Source: a virus. From it: a stretch of 31,504 bases of DNA. Positions 25,643-31,504 of the stretch are shown here, piece by piece. Under the pieces are notes generated by a model. The model did not search any database. It worked only from the letters and a program-made list of their open reading frames with translations, and had not been told where the DNA came from. Location of the stretch: positions 1 through 31,504 of the IMG/VR virus record IMGVR_UViG_3300006917_000091. The stretch is one strand, 5' to 3'. The first letter of the stretch is position 1; every line of letters begins with the position of its first letter. A program made the position numbers and the translations under genes.

Positions 25643-26194
25643 TTAAGCTTTAAGCGCAGTTCTTACAAATCTGGCTGTAACAGCAGAACTTGTAGGAGTT
25701 ACGCATAAACTAATTATACCTGCATTTGATTCAAAAGTGACGGAAGCAAGATTATTTGAGGTATTTGAGATAATATTACTTTCTGATACGTTAATATCAG
25801 TGCCATCGTTTAATAATAAGAAGTCTGATGTATGGTATTCAGATCCTCTTGTTATTTGAAGATTATATTTAATTGTTCTATATACTGATGCCGCCCATGT
25901 ATCTACAGCAGTCTTGTTTTCTATACCTGTTATAGTAAGGTCATTATTGCCTTCTAGTCCAAGTAATTCTAATGTAGAATCTGATTGATTATCTAAATCA
26001 GATAATTGAGATTCTAGCTGTGAAACTTTATAGTCTATAGAGCTTGCATTTGCAGATCCATCTACGCCAAGTTTCGCTTGTATTGCTTCAATAGCATCAT
26101 TTACATTTCCATGTAGTGCAGCATGTCCTGCCATGCTATCTGTGCCATTTGGATTGTTTAGGTTATCTAAACTTGCTGGGAAATTAGTTGCCAA
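25643..26194 (-). CDS. Tail fibre accessory protein
   Basis: 183 residues from TTG (26194) with a GGAGGAG Shine-Dalgarno. The opening 'NFPASLDNLNNPNGTDSMAGHAALHGNVNDAIEAIQAKLGVDGS' is a conserved start of phage fibre or structural proteins of this group. Heptad-like 'YKVSQLESQLSDLDNQSDSTLELL' follows (trimerising coiled coil, about 57-80), and the C-terminal 100 residues are beta-rich. It overlaps the previous gene by 11 nt. The likely role is a short fibre, or a connector between fibre segments. Confidence 0.8.
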   Translation of the reverse strand: MATNFPASLDNLNNPNGTDSMAGHAALHGNVNDAIEAIQAKLGVDGSANASSIDYKVSQLESQLSDLDNQSDSTLELLGLEGNNDLTITGIENKTAVDTWAASVYRTIKYNLQITRGSEYHTSDFLLLNDGTDINVSESNIISNTSNNLASVTFESNAGIISLCVTPTSSAVTARFVRTALKA

Positions 26195-26558
26195 TTTCTC
26201 CTCCGTCTAACAATGTTAACTGTGTATAAGAAGCATTGTTATATGTTGATTCTGGTGCACCACCATCAAGTCCTATTATAACAGGAATTTCTTCTTCAAC
26301 ATTAGATTCGTTGTTAATATCTGTATTAAAGTTAATTGTTTCTTGTATATCAATAGTATGAACATCTCCATCATATGAATGTGTATGCATATAAAATGGA
26401 GCAGGATCTGTAGAACCTGGAGTTAAATCAACCCAAATTGCACCATTATAAATTTTTATGTTTTTAGAAACTGTATTAAAGTAAACATCTCCAGTAGAAC
26501 CAGCAGCAGGATCTTCTTCTAATGTTACTAAGTTTAATAATGATTTAAGCTTTGGCAT
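26184..26558 (-). CDS. Small fibre-region protein
   Basis: 124 residues with an AAGGAG Shine-Dalgarno. 'AAGSTGDVYFNTVSKNIKIYNGAIWVDLTPG' (about 18-48) is the same 'G-x-[IV]-Y-[FY]-[DN]-...-Y-[NW]-G-x-x-W' module seen in the 513-residue fibre N-terminus. The central 'PAPFYMHTHSYDGDVHTIDIQ' is His-rich, a pattern that in phage fibres can bind metal ions, though this is only suggestive here. It is encoded between fibre genes and overlaps the next by 11 nt. Confidence 0.78.
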   Translation of the reverse strand: MPKLKSLLNLVTLEEDPAAGSTGDVYFNTVSKNIKIYNGAIWVDLTPGSTDPAPFYMHTHSYDGDVHTIDIQETINFNTDINNESNVEEEIPVIIGLDGGAPESTYNNASYTQLTLLDGGEIGN

Positions 26559-26569
26559 TATTAAACTCC

Positions 26570-28111
26570 TTATCCGATAACGACTACTCTGTAAGCTCCA
26601 GCTGAAGGCGCCACCGCAAACTTAATAGTAATTGCAGATGTTGATGTATGTTCTACGTCTGCCTCTATTTGTGCAAATGGAGAACCGACTTCATAAATTT
26701 GTACAGTAACATCTTTTGTTCCAAGATTATGAGTTACAGTATATGATGTTGCTGATGTGCTTAATGTAGCACTATACTTTCTTGTTATCTCATGATAATT
26801 TATACCATCATTAGTTAGTTGCCATTGATCAGCAGATTCACTCCATTTAATATCTACATCATTTTCTATTCCACGATGTACTTTAATGCCTGCATCTACT
26901 GAAGGAGAATTCTCCTCTGGCATATCACTATTTAAGTTAATATAATTATCAGAAATATTAACTTGTGTTGTATTTACAGCATTGATATTACCAGTAACAT
27001 TTAAGTCTCCACCAACATTTAAGTTATTAGCAATTGTTACATCATCTGGCAATCCAATTGTTACTGCAGCTGTTTCTGAGCCAGACCCAGATACTGTAAT
27101 TTCATTAGCAGTTCCTTGAATTGTAGCAACATATGCGCCTGTAGTGTCATCGCCAAGGGCTACTGAATTAGGCTGTACGGTTGTAGATATTGTTACATTT
27201 TGGCTGCCATCAAATGATACAGAACCAGCAACGTCTCCAGATAGAGAAATTGTTCTTGCTGTTTCTAATTGTGATGCAGTATCTGCATTTCCAGTTAAAT
27301 CTCCAGTAACATTTCCAGTAATTGTTCCAGCTACTGTTAAATTTTGATTTGCCTGTATATTTCCATCAAATGTTGCTGTGGAAGCTACATCTAATGTGGA
27401 ATTTACATCTACTCCGCCTGCAACTGTTAAGAAGCTTCCGTTTGCAATAATTACATCTTCATTAAATGTAGTTTCACCATTTACTACGGTTACTCCGCTT
27501 ATATTTAAAGATGAATTTATGTCTACTGGATTATTAAATGTAGCATCTCCAGAAACAGTAAGTGATGTACCTAGTGTAACTGCTCCATCTACATTTAATG
27601 TACTATCTAGATCTACTGAGCCAGCAACATTTAGGGAGTCGTTTACTGTAGTAAATCCTTGTACAGTTGTAAAACCAGAAACTTCTAGATTGCCACCAAC
27701 AGTTATGTGACCAGATGTGTCTAATGTGGCTGCATTTACATCTGTAACATCTAAAGTGTTAGGAATCGAAAGGGTTACGTCTCCATTGCCAGCTTTAGAT
27801 ACTGTTATCTGATTTGTTGTTCCTAGTATATCTGCTACATCATGTTTGTGATCTGCACGTGCAACATAGGGTGAAGTACCATGACTTACTGCTTCACCAA
27901 ACTTTAATCTTGTTGTATAATTACCTACACCGAAATCACCAGATGCTGTTAACCATTCTGTTCCATTCCAGAAATAAAGTAAATTGTCATTTGAATCATA
28001 ATAAATTTGACCAGTAACTGGGCTGCTTGGTGCAACTCCAAGATTCTGGATTCTGGCATTGAGTAATTCGTTTTTATTTAGGTCAATGCTAACCAAAAAT
28101 TTTCTTGCCAT
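26570..28111 (-). CDS. Tail fibre with beta-helical LNVGG-type shaft
   Basis: 513 residues, AGGGAG Shine-Dalgarno. The N-terminus '[41 protein letters not shown]' is a widespread phage fibre-attachment module. Residues about 120-285 are a repetitive shaft of 'L-x-V-x-G-x-[LV]-x-V' units ('[40 protein letters not shown]'). A '[28 protein letters not shown]' segment near 395-422 looks like the junction to a chaperone-free tip seen in many phage proteins. The C-terminus '[24 protein letters not shown]...AYRVVVIG' is a compact beta domain. It probably contributes to host recognition. Confidence 0.88.
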   Translation of the reverse strand: MARKFLVSIDLNKNELLNARIQNLGVAPSSPVTGQIYYDSNDNLLYFWNGTEWLTASGDFGVGNYTTRLKFGEAVSHGTSPYVARADHKHDVADILGTTNQITVSKAGNGDVTLSIPNTLDVTDVNAATLDTSGHITVGGNLEVSGFTTVQGFTTVNDSLNVAGSVDLDSTLNVDGAVTLGTSLTVSGDATFNNPVDINSSLNISGVTVVNGETTFNEDVIIANGSFLTVAGGVDVNSTLDVASTATFDGNIQANQNLTVAGTITGNVTGDLTGNADTASQLETARTISLSGDVAGSVSFDGSQNVTISTTVQPNSVALGDDTTGAYVATIQGTANEITVSGSGSETAAVTIGLPDDVTIANNLNVGGDLNVTGNINAVNTTQVNISDNYINLNSDMPEENSPSVDAGIKVHRGIENDVDIKWSESADQWQLTNDGINYHEITRKYSATLSTSATSYTVTHNLGTKDVTVQIYEVGSPFAQIEADVEHTSTSAITIKFAVAPSAGAYRVVVIG

Positions 28112-28123
28112 TTTTCACTCCCT

Positions 28124-28561
28124 TTAAGACAGATGCGCTGTCCCTGAAAACGGCTGTGCCATTGTCAGTGTAATTATATTAAGACTATTATAGACTATTC
28201 CTGTTTCTAATATGTCGCCACTACTAGACTTGACTGTAACATTAGGATGAAACCCTAAATTATGCTCTATTTCTATAGAATATATGCCATCAACTGGCCC
28301 AGTAACTTGGGCTAATTCCCAAGAATGGGTCAATGCTATCTGTTTATCTAATATAAAACTATTATTTATATTCCATGTATTATTGTTTGAGTCTTTTGGA
28401 CCCCAAAATCTAGTCGTAAGTTTATCAAAATAAAAATCTCCAGGAACTCCTAGTAAATTTGATGGGTTTCCTTCTCCACTAATAATTGTTCTTCCTGGTG
28501 CGCCAGAGGCTCTGACCACAACAAGTGGGTTATTTTCAGTTACTATTAGTTTTGTTCCCAT
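28124..28561 (-). CDS. Fibre-region protein with C-terminal tip-like domain
   Basis: 145 residues; its ATG shares one base with the upstream stop (TAATG) and has no own Shine-Dalgarno, so it depends on coupling. It has 'GVPGDFYFDKLTTRFWGPKDSNNNTW' (about 38-63), the short strand-turn module of this fibre family, and 'SIEIEHNLGFHPNVTVKSSSGDILE' (about 94-118), which parallels the '[20 protein letters not shown]' C-terminal domain of the 513-residue fibre. It may be a short tip or collar protein related to that fibre. Confidence 0.78.
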   Translation of the reverse strand: MGTKLIVTENNPLVVVRASGAPGRTIISGEGNPSNLLGVPGDFYFDKLTTRFWGPKDSNNNTWNINNSFILDKQIALTHSWELAQVTGPVDGIYSIEIEHNLGFHPNVTVKSSSGDILETGIVYNSLNIITLTMAQPFSGTAHLS

Positions 28562-28905
28562 TAAATTGTTACGGCTCTATTGAGAGTCATATACCCTTCT
28601 AAAAGTCTTGTTTTATTTACACTTGGATCTATAAGCACTAAATCGTATGCAGATTTTGGATAAAACATTTTATTTGTTCTATCTGCTGCAATAGATATTG
28701 ATAATTTGCCTTCAGTTGGACTTATTGTAATTCCGTCTTCTTCTGTTAATGTAAAAGCTATTTTTTTCCCACCCTGTGTATCTCTTACCTGCATTTTGGC
28801 GGTATGAAAATGAAGTTGTATTGGGCTCTCATCCTCGTCTAGATATTGAACCTCAAATGTAAAAGTTGAGTTTTGATCAACTTCAAAATTCTTTTGTGCA
28901 GCCAT
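28561..28905 (-). CDS. Fibre-base / BppU-N-like protein
   Basis: 114 residues, AGGGGT Shine-Dalgarno. The layout ('FEVDQNSTFTFEVQYLDEDESPIQLHFHTAKMQVRDTQGG...EGKLSISIAADRTNKMFYPKSAYDLVLIDPSVNKTRLLEGYMTLN', here described by its key parts) is that of a small Ig-like domain found in baseplate upper proteins and fibre-neck proteins. The N-terminal domain of the head-tail connector at 1867-2850 looks broadly similar. It opens the fibre operon downstream of the stem-loop at 28921-28963. Probable role: linking fibres to the tail. Confidence 0.72.
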   Translation of the reverse strand: MAAQKNFEVDQNSTFTFEVQYLDEDESPIQLHFHTAKMQVRDTQGGKKIAFTLTEEDGITISPTEGKLSISIAADRTNKMFYPKSAYDLVLIDPSVNKTRLLEGYMTLNRAVTI

Positions 28906-28920
28906 TAAATACCCCTAAAA

Positions 28921-28963
28921 TAGGAAAACTCCTATGCTTTATTTTAGCATAAGAGTTGTCCTA
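28921..28963 (-). terminator. Long imperfect stem-loop after the EF-hand protein gene
   Basis: TAGGA..AACTC.TATGCT pairs with AGCATA.GAGTT.TCCTA around the 7-nt loop TTATTTT: 16 base pairs with two single mismatches (28926/28958 and 28932/28952). It lies 14 nt past the stop of the EF-hand gene and before the fibre operon. On the minus strand it is followed by TTTTAGGGG, a short U tract, so terminator or attenuator function is plausible. Confidence 0.65.
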
Positions 28964-28976
28964 ACTTGATATTAAA

Positions 28977-29204
28977 TTATGCCTTCTTGGTAAATCCAAA
29001 ACTTGGTTCGTTTGGATTAAGTGCCTTTAAAATAACAGGCAAACATGCTGCAATTCCACCCTTAATTAAATCTCCTGGGTCTGTGTTGCCAGTCATGTAT
29101 AGAGCAATAGCGGCACCTAAAAAGTGACGACCATAGCTTGCTAACGCTGCTAAAATTTTTTCTTGCATTGTTACCTTTCCATCATTATTAAGATCTTCTT
29201 TCAT
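28977..29204 (-). CDS. Small membrane protein with EF-hand loop, possible holin
   Basis: 75 residues, ATG with an excellent AAGGAGG Shine-Dalgarno. Residues 4-15 (DLNNDGKVTMQE) form a complete 12-residue EF-hand calcium loop: Asp at 1, Asn at 3, Asp at 5, Gly at 6, Val at 8 and Glu at 12. Two hydrophobic segments follow (about 30-42, 'HFLGAAIALYMTG', and about 49-63, 'LIKGGIAACLPVILKAL'). Small two-segment membrane proteins in phages are often holins, and it sits alone between RNR and the fibre genes. No endolysin is next to it in this window. The calcium loop in so short a membrane protein is unusual. Holin is a hypothesis, not shown. Confidence 0.7.
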   Translation of the reverse strand: MKEDLNNDGKVTMQEKILAALASYGRHFLGAAIALYMTGNTDPGDLIKGGIAACLPVILKALNPNEPSFGFTKKA

Positions 29205-29219
29205 AAAGACCTCCTTATT

Positions 29220-29256
29220 CTGGGCCTTGTGCCCAGGAATTTAGGGTTTCCCCTAA
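29220..29256 (-). other. Pair of stem-loops between RNR and the EF-hand gene
   Basis: Two adjacent hairpins: CTGGGC/GCCCAG (29220-29225 with 29231-29236, 5-nt loop) and TTAGGG/CCCTAA (29241-29246 with 29251-29256, 4-nt loop). They lie in the leader of the EF-hand protein, just upstream of its Shine-Dalgarno. Neither is followed by a T run on the minus strand, so they look like mRNA-stabilising or RNase-processing structures more than terminators. Confidence 0.5.
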
Positions 29257-29260
29257 TTAT

Positions 29261-29289
29261 ATTATACTACTAAGCTGAAATATCTACAA
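29261..29289 (-). promoter_or_regulatory. Candidate promoter for the EF-hand membrane protein
   Basis: TTGTAG (29284-29289), 17-base spacer and a perfect TATAAT (29261-29266) on the minus strand, overlapping the 3' end of the RNR gene. Transcription would start inside the twin-hairpin leader. The -35 match is weak (3 of 6). Confidence 0.4.
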
Positions 29290-31201
29290 TCTCACAATTT
29301 CCATCGGAAGTACAAGCTAAAGTTTGAGTTCCACTTGTTCCATCTTCTGTTTCATAAAAAGATAAATCTTCCCAGCGAATAGATTTAGGCATTTTAGAAA
29401 CAAGCTCTTCATAATCTTCTTTTGTTACTTCTTGATATGGAGCTTGTTTATATGAATGATCTGAATGTGGAAGGAATGAAATTCCAGACACTTCGTCAAA
29501 ATGTTTGTATACCCAAGCACCAACTTCCATCCATTCATCTTCTTTTACAGATACAGTAATAGATGGTTTATGTTCACACCATGCACGTTGATATACCAAC
29601 CAAGTATTTAAATGTTCAATAGCTGTTAAATCATTTCTTAGAATTGCGCCTTCTGGTGCTTTCACTGGAAATGAGAATACGTATGTATCGTTTGGTTTCA
29701 TAAAATCATCTTCTACAGGAATTCCAACTTCTTTTAAAAATGTAGACAAAGGATCTTTCTTATCTCCACGAACTGTACGAATGTAATATTGTGAATGCCA
29801 AGGGTGCATTCCTGAAGATACCCCTACAAGTTGTGAAACTGTTCCTGAAGGCTTAACGCATGTTATAGCAGCAGACTCATTAATTCCGATCCTTGTTGCT
29901 TCTTCTTTATTTGTATCACGAGCATATTCACGAAGTCCTTCTAGGGTTTCTTGAAGTTTACTTAAATTTTCTTTTCCAGAAAAAAATTTGTTTCCAAATT
30001 GTCCAGTTAAAGATACTCCAAGTAGTCGCTCTTCCTCTGTATTGTCTTTCCAAATCTTACGAAGATATTTAAAATCTGTAAGTGTAGATTGCCATGTTCC
30101 TAGGATTGTAGCTAAGCGAACTTTTTCTGCTACTGTTTTAGGAGTATCATTTTCACGAATTACAACTTCGGACAGATTACAGAACTGATAAGGGCGAAGG
30201 ATAATTTCTGAGCATGGGTTAGTTCCATAATGGATTTCTTCGCTTCTGCGTCCCCATCTTGCTGCTTGCTTTTGAGCAGCGGCAACATTGTATATGCCAC
30301 GCTCACCAGATTTTGAGTCATATAAATTCTTCCATTCAGCAATAAACTGTTCCATTTCTGGTTTACGAGAATACGCTACTGAGTTATTTGATAAAGCTCG
30401 TTGAGAATTGTTTTCCCACCAATTACCAGACTTTGCTGCTGCCATTTCAATATCATTAATATTAGAAAGAGAAATCATTGCAGATCGACGAACTCCACCA
30501 ACAACTACAACTTCACCTATCTTACACATAATATCATGAGCTTCAATAGGCTTCAACTGACGACCTGCTGCACTTTTAAATTTTGCAATTGTAAAGTCAA
30601 AAAGGTTTATAAGAGGCTGTGGTCCAGATGAACGACCACCCATTGTTTTAAGACGTGCACCTGCTGGACGAAGTTTTGAAACATCAATAGATGGAATCTG
30701 CCCAGCCCAAAGCATTGCAAGAAGTTCACGATATGCTTTAGCCCAACCAGTCTTTGAATCTTCTACTACAATGGCTGTAGAAGATTTTTCAAATAATTCT
30801 GGAACGGCGGGAAGCTTATTAACATATTTATATTCAACAGAGAAACCTACTCCTGTTCCACACATAAGTATATACATTGTTTCATCAAATGATCTTGGAT
30901 TGTCAACTGGAACAAAAGAACAATTGTATCCTGCAACATGGTCTCTATCAAGAGCAGCGCCTGCAGTCATTACTGCTCTCATAGATGGCATTACACTTCT
31001 GCTATAGACTGCCTCTTTTAGATCTTCAACAAGTTTTGAATCTGGAACATAATTAAATGTTTTTAAATGATCTAATATAAAAGCAAAGTATCTATCTACT
31101 GTTTCTCCCCAAGTCTCACGACGATTATCTTCCGATAGCCATCTAGCATATCTCGATAATGCAATAAAATTCTCATATGGGTTTTCAATAACTCTTGACA
31201 T
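29270..31201 (-). CDS. nrdJ: Class II (B12-dependent) ribonucleotide reductase
   Basis: 643 residues from the ATG at 31201, which has AAAGG 5 nt upstream; a GTG two codons earlier overlaps that Shine-Dalgarno. The fold is that of monomeric adenosylcobalamin-dependent ribonucleoside-triphosphate reductases: active-site Cys94 in 'GYNCSFVP'; 'NPCSEIILRPYQFCNLSE' with Cys330, Glu332 and Cys341 spaced exactly like Cys408, Glu410 and Cys419 of the Lactobacillus leichmannii enzyme; and a C-terminal redox pair in 'ACTSDGNCEIVD'. It makes dNTPs for phage replication and needs host cobalamin. At 643 residues it is shorter than the ~740 of that reference enzyme. It is the first gene of the leftward transcription block. 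Confidence 0.92.
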   Translation of the reverse strand: MSRVIENPYENFIALSRYARWLSEDNRRETWGETVDRYFAFILDHLKTFNYVPDSKLVEDLKEAVYSRSVMPSMRAVMTAGAALDRDHVAGYNCSFVPVDNPRSFDETMYILMCGTGVGFSVEYKYVNKLPAVPELFEKSSTAIVVEDSKTGWAKAYRELLAMLWAGQIPSIDVSKLRPAGARLKTMGGRSSGPQPLINLFDFTIAKFKSAAGRQLKPIEAHDIMCKIGEVVVVGGVRRSAMISLSNINDIEMAAAKSGNWWENNSQRALSNNSVAYSRKPEMEQFIAEWKNLYDSKSGERGIYNVAAAQKQAARWGRRSEEIHYGTNPCSEIILRPYQFCNLSEVVIRENDTPKTVAEKVRLATILGTWQSTLTDFKYLRKIWKDNTEEERLLGVSLTGQFGNKFFSGKENLSKLQETLEGLREYARDTNKEEATRIGINESAAITCVKPSGTVSQLVGVSSGMHPWHSQYYIRTVRGDKKDPLSTFLKEVGIPVEDDFMKPNDTYVFSFPVKAPEGAILRNDLTAIEHLNTWLVYQRAWCEHKPSITVSVKEDEWMEVGAWVYKHFDEVSGISFLPHSDHSYKQAPYQEVTKEDYEELVSKMPKSIRWEDLSFYETEDGTSGTQTLACTSDGNCEIVDISA

Positions 31202-31248
31202 ATACACCTTTTCCGCCTTTTGGCTAATTATTTTTTATTAAGTAGTTA

Positions 31249-31277
31249 ATTCTACCAAAAACATTTTTCTATGTGAA
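31249..31277 (-). promoter_or_regulatory. Promoter of the RNR gene
   Basis: TTCACA (31272-31277), a 17-base spacer and TAGAAT (31249-31254) on the minus strand; both hexamers match consensus at 5 of 6 positions. The leader would be about 40 nt and ends in an AAAGG Shine-Dalgarno. It is divergent from the plus-strand promoter at 31354. Confidence 0.65.
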
Positions 31278-31317
31278 GACTTTTTATATTTTTTATATTA
31301 AAAATAAATAGTTTTAT

Positions 31318-31351
31318 TAGTTAACTATAAATAAAATATTTTAGTCAACTA
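31318..31351. promoter_or_regulatory. Repeated TAGTYAACTA boxes (possible operator)
   Basis: TAGTTAACTA (31318-31327, a perfect palindrome) and TAGTCAACTA (31342-31351) lie 24 bp apart, with a related TAGTTAATTC at 31243-31252. The second box runs into another inverted repeat (GTCAA, CTAAC, TTGAC; 31344-31358) that includes the -35 of the plus-strand promoter. The layout between divergent genes suggests a regulator binding site; none is known for this sequence. Confidence 0.45.
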
Positions 31352-31353
31352 AC

Positions 31354-31383
31354 TTGACATGCATTATAAAACAATGTTATTAT
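31354..31383 (+). promoter_or_regulatory. Sigma-70-type promoter of the rightward gene
   Basis: TTGACA (31354-31359), an 18-base spacer and TATTAT (31378-31383) precede a GGAGGA Shine-Dalgarno (31404-31409) and the ATG at 31417. A perfect -35 makes this the strongest promoter candidate in the window; it points away from the leftward structural operon. Confidence 0.7.
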
Positions 31384-31416
31384 TATAGTCCGTTATCTCT
31401 AATGGAGGAAATGCCA

Positions 31417-31504
31417 ATGGAGAATAAAGAAAAACTTAGTGATGTATTACATCATTATGTTGCAATAGCAGTTGGTTTAATGTTTTTATATTCTGGTTCG
31501 CCAG
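31417..31504 (+). CDS. Small membrane protein, N-terminal part (cut by right edge)
   Basis: The only convincing plus-strand gene. An ATG at 31417 follows GGAGGA by 7 nt (an ATG at 31411 is too close to it) and reads MENKEKLSDVLHHY followed by a hydrophobic stretch 'VAIAVGLMFLYSG', likely the first membrane segment. The frame is open to the end of the window (29 codons). It starts the rightward transcription unit and has a consensus promoter. Its function cannot be judged from this fragment. Confidence 0.65.
   Translation, partial: MENKEKLSDVLHHYVAIAVGLMFLYSGSP

Noticed and set aside
29988-31007. Plus-strand frames opposite the RNR gene
   Set aside because: They overlap a strongly conserved enzyme gene on the other strand and have no start signals.
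31202-31416. Cobalamin riboswitch upstream of the B12-dependent RNR
   Set aside because: The RNR leader after the predicted promoter is only about 40-50 nt, far too short, and no B12-box-like conserved core was seen.

Overview
The window is a contiguous piece of a tailed double-stranded DNA phage genome (Caudoviricetes). The evidence is a portal, a prohead protease, an HK97-fold capsid protein, head-tail connectors and a long series of tail-fibre/adhesin genes. Almost every gene lies on the minus strand, genes are packed end to end with frequent 1-30 nt stop/start overlaps, and base composition is AT-rich. The host cannot be read from the sequence. An aquatic, low-GC, B12-using bacterium is plausible (class II ribonucleotide reductase, SD-less leaderless-type starts like those common in Actinobacteria), but that is inference.

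Reading in the direction of transcription (right to left): (1) 31202-31416 is a divergent promoter region. It serves a plus-strand membrane-protein gene that runs off the right edge and, leftwards, an adenosylcobalamin-dependent ribonucleotide reductase (29270-31201). (2) A small EF-hand/membrane protein, possible holin (28977-29204). (3) A 9 kb block of modular tail-fibre genes (19571-28905) ending in a fibronectin-III protein with a Phe/Pro-rich repeat tail. (4) A modification cassette (13547-19521) with its own promoter: a small protein, five paralogous 2-oxoglutarate/Fe(II) oxygenases (one split by a -1 frameshift at an A7 run), a DUF6065-like protein and a GT4 glycosyltransferase. (5) A second adhesin block (7790-13537): a collagen-like protein, a protein with three InlB-type B-repeats, two small proteins and a LamG-type protein. 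(6) The head module (1442-7726): a small conserved protein, portal, protease-scaffold fusion, major capsid protein, a terminator, a SAP-like protein and connectors. (7) The neck/tail start (1-1452), with the first tail-tube or sheath-like gene cut by the left edge.

The most interesting part is the placement of five prolyl-hydroxylase-type oxygenases plus a glycosyltransferase between proteins rich in Pro-Pro-Gly and in Gly-Ala-Thr/Gly-Pro-Thr repeats. This suggests, but does not prove, a phage-encoded system that hydroxylates and glycosylates its own fibres. A second signal is a repeated promoter layout, TAnAAT-N8-ATG with no Shine-Dalgarno, at three genes (collagen-like protein, pre-portal protein, protease-scaffold), which predicts leaderless mRNAs.

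No terminase, tape measure, endolysin, integrase, tRNA or CRISPR array was seen. No gap longer than 300 bases lacks a gene; the longest is the divergent region at the right end.
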